This document shows positions 16,529 to 24,624 of a DNA stretch of 51,561 nucleotides, in pieces. Below the pieces are notes generated by a model. That model did not search any database. It worked only from the letters and a program-made list of their open reading frames with translations, and was not told the origin of the DNA. The DNA lies in assembly GCA_029263335.1 (NCBI GenBank), contig JAJCXS010000284.1:1-51561 (forward strand). Direction: 5' to 3'. The first letter of the stretch is position 1, and each line of letters begins with the position of its first letter. The DNA comes from Acidobacteriota bacterium (GTDB lineage: Bacteria > Acidobacteriota > UBA890 > WLXD01). Both the position numbers and the translations under genes were made by a program.

Positions 16529-17105
16529 CGGATTCCCCCGTTGGTCCCATGAAGTTGGCCAGGAGCCGGTCGCCCTGCTCGGTGAGGAACGACTCGGGGT
16601 GAAACAACACGCCTTCTACCGGCTGGCCCACCAGTCGGCAGGCCATGATCGCCCCGTCGTCGGCGCGCGCCGTAACCTCCAGCACCGCCGGCAAATCGTC
16701 GGGAACGACAATCAGCGAGTGATACAACCCGACCGTCAGCGGGTCGTCCAATCCTCGCAGCACGCCTTGGCCGCGGTGACGCACCTGACGCCGTTTGCCA
16801 TGCACGGGTGCGCCCGACTCACGAATCTCAGCGCCGGCGACGGCCGCGATGACCTGCATCCCCAGGCAGACGCCGAGGATGGGGATCTCCCTCCCGAACT
16901 CGCGAACTACATCGCCACAGACGCCGGTACGCTGCGGGCCGAACGGCCCGGGCGAAATCACGATCCGGTCGGGACGCAGCGCCTCCACCTCGCCACACGT
17001 CAGCCGGTCGCTGCGGTGCACGCGGCATTCGGCGCCGCCGGCCGCCAGCGGCTGCACCAGGTTCCAGGTGAAGGAGTCGTAGTTATCGAGCACGAGCACG
17101 CGCAC
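16518..17105 (-). CDS. pabA: Aminodeoxychorismate/anthranilate synthase glutamine amidotransferase subunit
   Basis: A 195-residue class I glutamine amidotransferase that supplies ammonia to PabB. The triad is visible: nucleophile Cys80 in GVCLGMQ and the His/Glu pair in FHPES. DNYDSFTWNLVQ at the start, ISPGPFGPQ, and HSLIV complete the TrpG/PabA signature. Some organisms share one such subunit between folate and tryptophan synthesis; no trp genes lie here, so pabA is the better name. It follows the transporter gene by 9 bp and overlaps pabB. Confidence 0.92.
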   Translation of the reverse strand: MRVLVLDNYDSFTWNLVQPLAAGGAECRVHRSDRLTCGEVEALRPDRIVISPGPFGPQRTGVCGDVVREFGREIPILGVCLGMQVIAAVAGAEIRESGAPVHGKRRQVRHRGQGVLRGLDDPLTVGLYHSLIVVPDDLPAVLEVTARADDGAIMACRLVGQPVEGVLFHPESFLTEQGDRLLANFMGPTGESGVE

Positions 17106-17114
17106 GGAGTCGTC

Positions 17115-18437
17115 CTATCCGAACCAGCCGGACAGCAGCGCGACAATCACCGCGACAGGCACGACGTAGCGGATCGCGAAGATCCAGTAGCCGACCCAGC
17201 GCGGGACTATCCCTTCGTGCTCCAGCTGTTTCTTTGCCAAGCGCCGGCCCAGACCCCAGGCCAGCGCAGACATGGCAGCCACGCTTCCGATGGGCTGCAT
17301 GGTGGAGCCCCACACCAGGTCGCTCCAGACGATGTAGTCGAGCGACAACATCGCTGGCAGGCCAAGGACAACAAGAGCTCCGGAAACGAGCCAGGCCGTG
17401 CGCTGTCTGGGCCAGCCCCGCAGATCGGCCAGGGTGCCCACCAGCACCTCGATCGCCGCCACCCCCGAGAGAAAGGCGATGCTGGTAAGTCCCAGGAAGA
17501 ACAGGGCCCCAAAGACCGCGCCGCCCGGCATCTGCCGGAATGCCACCGGCAAAACCTCGAACAACAGTGACGGACCCGAGGCCGGCGAGAGGCCGTATGA
17601 GAACGCAACGGGCATGATGACCAGGACGCCGAGGAGACTCGCCCCCACATCGCCCGCCGCGGTCGTGAACGCTCGTCTGCTCAGCGGCGCTTCGGCCGGA
17701 AGGTACGACCCGTAGATCACCAGGAAAGTACCCCCCAAGCCCAGAGAGAAAAACGCCTGCCCGACCGCAGCCATCACCGCGCGCGGCGTGAGCGCCGAGA
17801 AATCGATGGTGAACACGTAGCCCAGAGCCGCGCCTGCTCCGGGCAGGGTCAATGACCACGCCGCCAGAACCATCGTCAACACGCCGAACAGCGGTAGAAA
17901 GAGCCGACTTGTCCGCTCAATGCCCGCACGCACGCCTCGCGACACGACTGCAGCCGCCGCGGCCGCGACGATAGCCGAACAGAACATCTGCAGCGGCCAG
18001 CGAGCATGGAGCGCCGCAAAGGTCTCGGAGGTCAGTTCAGCGCCGCCCGTGACCGCCCCCAGCGAGACGAAGAAGAAGGCCAGCAGCCAGCCCAGCACCA
18101 CCAGGTAGTAGGTCATGGCCATGCCGACACCAACGAACAGCAGGAGGCCAATCGCCTTGCCGCCAGGTAGTCCCGACTGTTCCAGCGCCTGCACGGGCCC
18201 CTGACGTGTGGCTCGCCCGAGCGCCAGCTCGGCAAGCATCGCCGGTACGCCGAACGCGACAACCACAACCAGGTAGATCGCCAGGAAAGCGCCGCCCCCG
18301 AAGATCCCCATCATGTACGGGAATCTCCAGAAATTCCCCAGCCCTATCGCCACTCCGAGCAGCGCCAGGACCATGCCCCATCGGCCGGAGAAGGTCTCGC
18401 GGGGCGGGCCGGCATCCGGCTCTTGAGATCTAGTCAT
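17115..18437 (-). CDS. Neurotransmitter:sodium symporter family transporter
   Basis: A 440-residue inner-membrane transporter of the LeuT/MhsT family. The N-terminus has the hallmark GVAIGLGNFWRFPYMMGIFGGG (first unwound helix and sodium sites; given here by GLGNFWRFPY) and AMLAELALGRATRQGP. About 11-12 hydrophobic segments follow, with FFSLGLGGTFLVIYGSY matching helix 6. It probably imports an amino acid with sodium. It is the first gene of the minus-strand run that continues into pabA with a 9-bp gap; transport of an aromatic or glutamine-like substrate would fit the context but is not shown. Confidence 0.9.
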   Translation of the reverse strand: MTRSQEPDAGPPRETFSGRWGMVLALLGVAIGLGNFWRFPYMMGIFGGGAFLAIYLVVVVAFGVPAMLAELALGRATRQGPVQALEQSGLPGGKAIGLLLFVGVGMAMTYYLVVLGWLLAFFFVSLGAVTGGAELTSETFAALHARWPLQMFCSAIVAAAAAAVVSRGVRAGIERTSRLFLPLFGVLTMVLAAWSLTLPGAGAALGYVFTIDFSALTPRAVMAAVGQAFFSLGLGGTFLVIYGSYLPAEAPLSRRAFTTAAGDVGASLLGVLVIMPVAFSYGLSPASGPSLLFEVLPVAFRQMPGGAVFGALFFLGLTSIAFLSGVAAIEVLVGTLADLRGWPRQRTAWLVSGALVVLGLPAMLSLDYIVWSDLVWGSTMQPIGSVAAMSALAWGLGRRLAKKQLEHEGIVPRWVGYWIFAIRYVVPVAVIVALLSGWFG

Positions 18438-18608
18438 TGGCAGCCTGTGTCACTGGTCTGGAAGGTCCGGTCGCGGCGGGTCGTCGTCGATCCGACACCG
18501 GCTGCTGGCAAACCTGCCCGAAGCGGGAGTCTGGACAATCGAGGCGGCGCGATTATCGCACGACCGAGCCAGATTCGGCATCAAATGCCGTTTACTACGC
18601 ATAACTAC

Positions 18609-18679
18609 TCATGAATCGCTAATTCAGGTAGATAAATGTCTTTTCATGGTCAATCGCATTGTTTATAGTCGATTCATGA
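18609..18679. repeat. 10-bp inverted repeat, candidate operator pair
   Basis: TCATGAATCG at 18609-18618 and its exact reverse complement CGATTCATGA at 18670-18679 are separated by 51 bp. Each arm also contains the palindrome TCATGA. The arms flank the candidate promoter, an arrangement compatible with regulator binding at both sides. Confidence 0.5.
18641..18669 (+). promoter_or_regulatory. Candidate promoter for the GGDEF/HD-GYP gene
   Basis: TTTTCA (18641-18646) and TATAGT (18664-18669) are 17 nt apart in the AT-rich island, about 84 nt before the ATG at 18753. The downstream arm of the inverted repeat begins right after the -10 box, where a bound protein would block initiation. Confidence 0.4.
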
Positions 18680-18752
18680 TATTTAGAGCTTAAGTTCACG
18701 TTCCATAAAGGGCTCGAGCGCGGAGCCCGGCAAGTTCCGCAGAAGTAGGGGT

Positions 18753-21068
18753 ATGAGCAAGGCAACGCAGTACGGAGGGCCACCCCACGCGCGTGTCGTT
18801 CTGACGCGCTGGACGGTGTTGATCGGCGCGGCCTACCTGGTTCTTTACGGCCAGGGCGAGCCCCTGCCACTGTGGCAGCAGTTCGTGGTGCTCGCTGCCC
18901 TGTTGCTGAGCCTGGCGTTGCAGGGTGCCGCAATCCGATCGGGGCAGTGGCATCGATTCCGCTGGCCAATAACCGTGGCCGACATAACCCTCGCCACCCT
19001 CGCGGTGGCCTTCACGGGACAGGTCACTGACGATTTCTTCCTCTTCTTCTTTCTGACCCTCATGATCGCGGGGATCAGCGGCCAGTTTGGCCTGACGATC
19101 CTTGCTACCACCGCGGTCTGCATCGTCTACGTTGGCGTGCTGTATACCCAGCAGGAGGCGGCGCTATGGCGCCAGACTGATCTTCTGATCAGGCTGCCCT
19201 TCTTGTTCGGCGTGGGCCTTTTCTTCGGCACGGTCTCCGACGCGGCGCGAGCCGAGGAATCGCGGTTACAGCAACTGTCCGCGGTCACCAAGAAGATGGT
19301 CCACCGCTACCACCAGGTCGCGTCGGAACGTGATCGCACGCAGGCCTTGCTGGAAATCGGCCAGCTGGCGTTGTCCGGTCGCAGCGCCGCCGATGTTCTT
19401 CGGGATGTCGTGCGACAGGTACAGAGCACCGTGCGCGTCGATCGTTGCTCGATGTTGGTCTTCAACGAGAGCGAGCGTCACGCGTACCTCGCCGCCTGCA
19501 CCGACGCCACCGACGACCTTGTCAGCCTCCTGTTGCCGCTAAAGCACTACCCCGAACTCGAGGAAGCTCTCGAATCGGGCGAGATTATCGAGCTTCACCC
19601 GGAGCGCCCCTCCGAGCTGTGGGAGAGGGTCCGAAAGCACCTTCCCAAGCCGCACCAGTATCGTTCGTGGCTCGTTGTCCCAATCTCGCAGCGTGGAGCG
19701 GTTGCGGGCGCGATCTTCCTGCGCGATTCGCGGCCCGATTTCGAATTCCATGCCGACGAGAAGCTGTTCTGTGAAGCCGCGGCAATGATGACCGCCTCGT
19801 TCCTGCAGGACCGTGATCTCGTTGAGAAGATGCGTCGACAGAGTCGACTCGACGGCCTGACTGGTCTGTTGAACTTCATGGCCTTCCGCGAGGAGCTCGA
19901 CCTGGCCTTGACCGAGCACCAGGCCAGCGCGGCGTCACAGCGGGAGAACGAAGCGCCGCAGCCGCTATCGCTGATCATGGTCGATGTCGACAATCTCAAA
20001 ACCATCAACGACGGCTATGGCCATCTGGTTGGCAACCAGGTCATCGAACGGGTCGGCCACCAACTCGCTCGAGCGCTGCCCATGGCCAGAGCCACATGCC
20101 GCTATGGGGGCGACGAGTTCTTCGCGCTGGTTCCTCTCGACAAGGCCCGCGCGAGCGAGCGTGCGGAACGGCTGTTGATCGCGCTCGAAGAGCGGCCCGA
20201 GTCGATACCCTGCGAGATCAGCGTCTCGATCGGCGTGTCGGGACTCCCCGAGGACGGAACTCTCGCCGACGAACTGTTGGATGCCGCCGATCGCGCGATG
20301 TACATCGCCAAGAGCGACGGTGGTCACTGCGTCAGTATCGCCGACGAGAGCGAGCAGCAGCGTGGCCGCGTGTACGAAGCGGTAATCGCTGTGAACGCCC
20401 GCCGCCTGATCCCGGGCGATCGTCAGGCGCTGCGCGACGTGCTCGACGAACTCCTTCGCCTGCAGGAAAAAGAACTCGATAGCGCCGCCGCCCGCCAGTC
20501 GCTACGCGCGCTCATGGCCGCGGTCGAGTCAAAGGACAAGTACACGGGCGAGCACTCGGCCGAGGTATCGGACCTTACGAACCGCCTGGGATCCGCCGTC
20601 GGTCTCGGCGAGAAGGACCTGCTTGCCATCTCGATCGGCGCGCTGGTCCACGACATCGGCAAGATCGGAATCCCCGACGAGATCCTACAAAAGCCGGGCC
20701 CGCTTACGACCCGCGAGCGCGTGCAAATCGAACAGCACCCGGAGATCGGGGCCCAGATTCTGGCACCACTGCCGGCCCTGCAGGATGTCGTGCCGCTGGT
20801 TCTGCACCATCACGAACGATGGGACGGCGCTGGATACCCGCATGGCCTCAGTGGAGCGGACATTCCGCTCGGCGCACAGATCATTTCGCTGTGCGACGTC
20901 TGGAACGCACTCACCTCCGATCGTGCCTACCGCAAGGCGTTCAGCCAAGACAAGGCTCGCCGGATGATTCTGGAAGGACGCGGCAGCGAATGGGATCCGC
21001 GTCTCGTCGACCTGTTCTTCGCGGTCCTCGACGGCAGCGACGAGCAGGACGATCGCCTAACTGCCTAG
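18753..21068 (+). CDS. Membrane GAF-GGDEF-HD-GYP protein (c-di-GMP synthesis and breakdown)
   Basis: A 771-residue protein. Residues ~18-160 are membrane-spanning (about six segments), ~195-350 a GAF-type domain and ~360-530 a GGDEF cyclase with intact GGDEF at 452-456 and MVDVDNLKTINDGYGH. Residues ~585-760 are an HD-GYP phosphodiesterase with H601, HD at 633-634 (LVHDIGKIGIPDEIL), HHHERW and the GYP signature at 694-696. Both catalytic sites look complete. The RxxD inhibitory site that should lie just before GGDEF is absent (PMARATCRYGGDEF). The short region at ~540-580 links the two domains. It probably senses a ligand through GAF and switches between making and degrading c-di-GMP. The ATG has a GGGG very close upstream. 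Confidence 0.93.
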   Translation: MSKATQYGGPPHARVVLTRWTVLIGAAYLVLYGQGEPLPLWQQFVVLAALLLSLALQGAAIRSGQWHRFRWPITVADITLATLAVAFTGQVTDDFFLFFFLTLMIAGISGQFGLTILATTAVCIVYVGVLYTQQEAALWRQTDLLIRLPFLFGVGLFFGTVSDAARAEESRLQQLSAVTKKMVHRYHQVASERDRTQALLEIGQLALSGRSAADVLRDVVRQVQSTVRVDRCSMLVFNESERHAYLAACTDATDDLVSLLLPLKHYPELEEALESGEIIELHPERPSELWERVRKHLPKPHQYRSWLVVPISQRGAVAGAIFLRDSRPDFEFHADEKLFCEAAAMMTASFLQDRDLVEKMRRQSRLDGLTGLLNFMAFREELDLALTEHQASAASQRENEAPQPLSLIMVDVDNLKTINDGYGHLVGNQVIERVGHQLARALPMARATCRYGGDEFFALVPLDKARASERAERLLIALEERPESIPCEISVSIGVSGLPEDGTLADELLDAADRAMYIAKSDGGHCVSIADESEQQRGRVYEAVIAVNARRLIPGDRQALRDVLDELLRLQEKELDSAAARQSLRALMAAVESKDKYTGEHSAEVSDLTNRLGSAVGLGEKDLLAISIGALVHDIGKIGIPDEILQKPGPLTTRERVQIEQHPEIGAQILAPLPALQDVVPLVLHHHERWDGAGYPHGLSGADIPLGAQIISLCDVWNALTSDRAYRKAFSQDKARRMILEGRGSEWDPRLVDLFFAVLDGSDEQDDRLTA

Positions 21069-21070
21069 AG

Positions 21071-21084
21071 CTGACGGCAGTCAG
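21071..21084. terminator. Short hairpin between convergent genes
   Basis: CTGAC and GTCAG form a 5-bp stem with a GGCA loop immediately after the stop of the c-di-GMP gene. It overlaps the stop codon of the convergent redoxin gene. There is no T-tract. Confidence 0.25.
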
Positions 21085-22073
21085 TCCGAGCCCAGAACGG
21101 CGCTGATTTCCTCGCGCAACTGCGCCTCATCACCGGGCCTGAATCCGTAGTGACGCCACACCACGCGACCGTTCGCATCGACCAGATAGTTGGTCGGCGT
21201 CGCCACCACCCCGAACTGTCGCGAGACCGCTCCGGCCGCGTCGAAACCGGCTGGCAGGGTGAACCCGTAGCCGCCGTAGAACTCCCGCGTCCGGACGACA
21301 TCGTTGGACACGTCGATGGCAAGCACGCGGAGGCCACGTGGCTCGAGATCCTCGTAGATCTTCTGCAGGTGAGGAAACTCCTCACGGCATGCGAGTCATG
21401 TGGGCGACCAGAAGTTCACCAGCGTGACCGCGCGGCCTGGATCGAGACTGACCTGCTCCTCCTGCAGGCCAGGCAGGCTGAACTGGGGGGGCCTGGGGGC
21501 AAGCTCCGACATGCGCGACATCTGCCATGTGTCGAAGTCGCCCTCGCCGTCGAAGTGTGTGGCGAACGCCCAGCGCAGACCTTCCATGACACGATCGCTC
21601 CGATCGGCGATGCTGACGCGAAGCAACCAGTCAACGCCAGCGGCAACGTCGCCGGAACTGAGCCGCGTGAGGGCCAGCTGCAAGGGCAACTCCGTTCTCA
21701 GCGGCAGCCCGGTGATGTCCACCCTGGTCAACACCAGCGCACGCTCATAGGCGTCCGCAGCTTCGCTCAGCCGCTGCTCGCCAGCGAGAGCGTCCGCCTG
21801 CATCTCGTGAACCACGGCCAGCCGCCGCGCCTCGGGGAAGGTCAGCAGGAATTCATCGATCAGATCTAGACGCCCCTGCCCCTCGGCGGCGCGGAGCTTG
21901 TCGAGCCAATCGTAGGCAACCTCGCTGGTGAGGGGCCCCGGATCTTCGTCGCCGAGCCTCGTGAAGGCCCGTTCACCGCTCTCTGCCGTCGTCGAACGGG
22001 AGGGCTTCAGCAGATCAGCATTCTGACAGCCCGCGGCGGCCAGCCCGGCGAGCAACAGCGCGGCACGTCGCAC
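21081..22073 (-). CDS. Lipoprotein TlpA/ResA-like thioredoxin, probable selenoprotein (in-frame TGA at 21396-21398 read as Sec)
   Basis: Read through the TGA, this is a 330-residue protein. LLLAGLAAAGC is a lipobox, so it is lipid-anchored. Residues ~30-190 are helical and TPR-like. The C-terminal ~130 residues are a thioredoxin fold: VTLVNFWSPT, then Sec226, LACREEFPHLQ, AIDVSN, GVVATPTNYLVDANGRVV with the cis-Pro loop, and HYGFRPGDE. Aligned to the usual NFWATWCGPCREEFP, the TGA falls exactly on the first Cys and the second Cys is kept, giving a UxxC site. A SECIS-like hairpin follows (separate entry). Without readthrough the product would stop after NFWSPT and lose its active site. A nonsense mutation is the alternative, but the frame beyond is perfectly conserved. 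It is last in a glycosylase-Fur-redoxin run. Confidence 0.85.
21364..21389 (-). promoter_or_regulatory. Bacterial SECIS-like stem-loop
   Basis: On the minus strand GTGAGGA and TCCTCAC form a perfect 7-bp stem closed by a GTT loop (21385-21369). The stem is extended by TGC/GCA across a small internal loop. The loop starts 17 nt after the TGA and its first base is G. These features fit the described bacterial SECIS pattern: a small apical loop with an early G about 16-37 nt downstream of the UGA. It would recruit SelB with Sec-tRNA. Confidence 0.75.
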
Positions 22074-22111
22074 GAAGATCTCCCGTCGCTGAAGTCTGGG
22101 ATTACCGGAAT

Positions 22112-22594
22112 CTAGGAGTCGGATTCAGCGCAGTTAGCACACCGCCCGAACACCTGGACAGTGTAGCGCGTGGCCGTGAAGCCTTGCTCTTTCGTGTTGC
22201 GCTCGACGATGCGATCCATCTGCGGATCGAACCACTCGATGACCTGGCCGCAGCCGATGCACACCATGTGCTCGTGCTGCCGGCGACCGAGGATGTGCTC
22301 AAAGAGGTTGTGGTCCGTCCCCAGACGCACCTTGCGCGCCAGCCGGGCCGCAACCAGCAGGTCGAGAGTTCGATAAACGGTGGCCCGCGACACTCGTGAA
22401 CCCGAACGGCGGAGGCGCAGCAACAGCTCTTCGGCTTCAAGATGTGCGTCGGTCTCGAACAGCGCCACCGCGATCGCGCGGCGCTCGCTGGTGAACCTCA
22501 GCCCGTTGTCTGCGAGGTGCTCACCGAAGTTACGCAGCGCCCCGGCGACGCTGTTGCTGCCGTTGGTTGGCTTAGCTACCGCAGACTTGCCCAC
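22112..22594 (-). CDS. Fur family transcriptional regulator
   Basis: A 160-residue metal-responsive repressor. The winged helix includes LRFTSERRAIAVALF, HLEAEELLLRLRRSG and RVSRATVYRTLDLLV. The metal-binding part has FEHILGRRQHEHMVCIGCG, with a Cys pair, and a second pair in GRCANC. Whether it senses iron, zinc or peroxide cannot be decided from sequence; the neighbouring redoxin and DNA repair gene would fit a PerR-like role. The frame is open to 22774, but that overlaps the glycosylase gene; GTG at 22594 lies 8 nt after the glycosylase stop with AGGGG 6 nt upstream. Confidence 0.9.
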   Translation of the reverse strand: MGKSAVAKPTNGSNSVAGALRNFGEHLADNGLRFTSERRAIAVALFETDAHLEAEELLLRLRRSGSRVSRATVYRTLDLLVAARLARKVRLGTDHNLFEHILGRRQHEHMVCIGCGQVIEWFDPQMDRIVERNTKEQGFTATRYTVQVFGRCANCAESDS

Positions 22595-22602
22595 GCTGGC
22601 CC

Positions 22603-23505
22603 CTAGATGCCGTTGTCGCGGAGCATCTCCGCGTAGATGTGAAGCGCCACCAGCCCACGGTATCTTCCCCATTGCTCGGCCCACTGATGGGCCTCGAAGG
22701 GCTCGACCGGACCCGGTCGCCCGTAGTTTCGCCCGATCCAGGCACGCACCAGTGGATCGGCGGTAGGAAAACACTCGAGGCGTCCGTAGCCGAGCAGGGC
22801 GGTCAACTGGGCCCCGAGCAGCCCCACTCCATCCTGCTCTGCCAGCTGCTCGACGATCGCGTCGGAGGGCGCACGCGCGAGTCCGATCAGATCGAGCTGG
22901 CCGCTGGTCGCGCGCTGCGCCAGCGCGCGTAGGTGCGTCGCCTGGGACTGCTGCAACCCGCCAGCTACCATCGCCGGGACCGAACTCTTGGTTACGACTC
23001 TAGGTGTAGGAAACGCGAAGAACGTGTCGCCAGCATAGGCGACACGGTAGCTGATGGCCTCCGCGAGCTTGGAAACGCTTGCCCTGAAGAAATGTACGCC
23101 CGGCGAAGAGGTGATCGCCAACGTAAGGGCCTCGAAAGGGTGCATTCGCTGCACCGGCTTGAGCCCGTAGAAATCTGATGAGAGCCCGTAGAGACTCTGG
23201 TCCTGTCTGCACATCTTGTAGAAGGGAGCGACGTCGTAGCTGAGGCCGAGCATGCGTGACAGTAGCTGCACAACGCCGGGCTCGTCTCGCTCCGTTCCGT
23301 TCATGAGCGTGACGATCAGTTCCGGCCGCTTCTCGCTGCCGAGGCTGCTGACAAGCACCAGGCGCATCCGACCGTTGACGTCGAGCAGACGGGTCAGACG
23401 CTTGCCATCGAAAACATCGACCAGGCCATCACTTCCTGGCGACAAGAGAGCGGCCGTTGACTCGAAACCAAACGGGGGCGGCGGGGTTAGCCGAAACTCA
23501 TGCAC
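22603..23505 (-). CDS. HhH-GPD DNA glycosylase (AlkA/OGG-like)
   Basis: A 300-residue base-excision enzyme. The C-terminal half has the helix-hairpin-helix-GPD layout: LDLIGLARAPSDAIVEQLAEQ, QDGVGLLGAQLTALLGYG (hairpin), and the catalytic Asp in PTADPLVRAWIGRNYG, ending WGRYRGLVALHIYAEM. The lyase Lys of OGG1-type enzymes is missing from the hairpin, which points to a monofunctional AlkA-like glycosylase removing alkylated bases. The N-terminal half matches the beta domain of this class. It begins the minus-strand run with the Fur-family gene 8 nt downstream. Confidence 0.85.
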   Translation of the reverse strand: MHEFRLTPPPPFGFESTAALLSPGSDGLVDVFDGKRLTRLLDVNGRMRLVLVSSLGSEKRPELIVTLMNGTERDEPGVVQLLSRMLGLSYDVAPFYKMCRQDQSLYGLSSDFYGLKPVQRMHPFEALTLAITSSPGVHFFRASVSKLAEAISYRVAYAGDTFFAFPTPRVVTKSSVPAMVAGGLQQSQATHLRALAQRATSGQLDLIGLARAPSDAIVEQLAEQDGVGLLGAQLTALLGYGRLECFPTADPLVRAWIGRNYGRPGPVEPFEAHQWAEQWGRYRGLVALHIYAEMLRDNGI

Positions 23506-23640
23506 TGCTGCCTCGACCCTCTGTGTTCCGTGATCCCGGTAACGGCTTGCCGGCGACGATTTCTCTACGAAGGAAGAACCGCGGGGCGCGGCTCGCTAAG
23601 CTATCACCGTCCGAAGCCCCGGGCAAAGGGAGAGTACTAC

Positions 23641-24624
23641 GTGCATCCACCTGAAGAAGGCGCGCTCCGGAAACGACCGGCGGCCGAAGAAATCGAGTCG
23701 ATTCTCGTCTGGCACCCACGCGCAGAGGAGTACCGCCGCGCGTTGCAGGCGCGCCTCCCGGGCGTACCCGTGGAAGTACGCAGCGGAGCGCCGCAATCCC
23801 CTTCGCCATCGAACGCCAGTGTGCTGCTGGCCTGGGCGCTGCCTCCTGATGCCTTCCAGCAGCTGCCGCGACTACGTTGGTTGCAGGCTACCGGTGCCGG
23901 AGTCGACGAGCTACTCGCCCGCCCGGACCTCCCGCAGACCGTTCGCGTAACGCGCTCGATAGGACGCTTCGGCACGCAGGCCGCCGAGTACACCGTCGGC
24001 TACCTGCTGCACTGGCTGCTTCGCCTCGAAGACTATCGGCGCAACCAGGATCGCGGTGTATGGAGACAACTCGGTCGTCCGCTATTGGCGGACTGCACCG
24101 TCGGCATCATCGGTCTTGGATCCGTCGGCTCCGCCATCGCGGAGCGCCTCACTTCTTTCGGCGCGGACGTCCTCGGAGTCTGCCGCACCGCGCGACCAAT
24201 GTCCCACGTCAGCCGTGTCTACGCGATGCGCGACTGGCGTCGCATGCTTCCGGCCTGCGACGCGCTGGTGCTCGCAGCACCTCTGACCGACGAGACTCGC
24301 GGCATGATTGACGAGGATGCGCTACGAACGATGCCGGCAGGCTCGGCGCTCGTGAACGTCGCCCGAGGCGCAATCGTCCGCGCGGATGCCCTTCTCGCCA
24401 CGCTACGAGATGGCCATCTCGCAGCCGCCGTGCTGGACGTCTTCGACCAGGAACCGCTGCCGCCCGACAGTCCGTTGTGGACGGAGCCGCGAGCGTGGGT
24501 AACACCCCATGTCGCCGCCCCCAGCGAGATCGAACCGATCGCTGACGAGTTCGCTGCCAACTACCAGAGGTTCATCGACGGCGAGCCCCTACAATACGAG
24601 GTCGATCGCGACTGCGGTTACTAG
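23641..24624 (+). CDS. D-isomer-specific 2-hydroxyacid dehydrogenase
   Basis: A 327-residue NAD(P)-dependent oxidoreductase similar to the GhrA glyoxylate/hydroxypyruvate reductase branch. The Rossmann motif is VGIIGLGSVGSAIAERL. The catalytic triad is seen as Arg in NVARGAIV, Glu in DVFDQEPLP and His in VTPHVAAPS. Other marks are WLQATGAGVDELL and YTVGYLLHWL. The frame is open back to 23500 through unrelated sequence; GTG at 23641 with GGGAGAG upstream is the likely start. The end overlaps the convergent kynureninase-like gene by 4 bp. Confidence 0.9.
   Translation: MHPPEEGALRKRPAAEEIESILVWHPRAEEYRRALQARLPGVPVEVRSGAPQSPSPSNASVLLAWALPPDAFQQLPRLRWLQATGAGVDELLARPDLPQTVRVTRSIGRFGTQAAEYTVGYLLHWLLRLEDYRRNQDRGVWRQLGRPLLADCTVGIIGLGSVGSAIAERLTSFGADVLGVCRTARPMSHVSRVYAMRDWRRMLPACDALVLAAPLTDETRGMIDEDALRTMPAGSALVNVARGAIVRADALLATLRDGHLAAAVLDVFDQEPLPPDSPLWTEPRAWVTPHVAAPSEIEPIADEFAANYQRFIDGEPLQYEVDRDCGY

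Larger units (their letters stand above)
18438..18752. other. AT-rich divergent regulatory region
   Basis: A 315-bp gap between the divergent transporter and c-di-GMP genes. Positions 18590-18700 are strikingly AT-rich for this genome. They hold a 10-bp inverted repeat and a promoter-like pair (separate entries). The left part, 18438-18590, is GC-rich and shows no gene. Confidence 0.5.

Noticed and set aside
21081..21326. A separate short thioredoxin-like gene starting with GTG at 21326.
   Set aside because: It begins inside the thioredoxin fold after the active site, has no ribosome-binding site, and is in the same frame as the upstream lipoprotein across the TGA. It is the C-terminal part of the selenoprotein.
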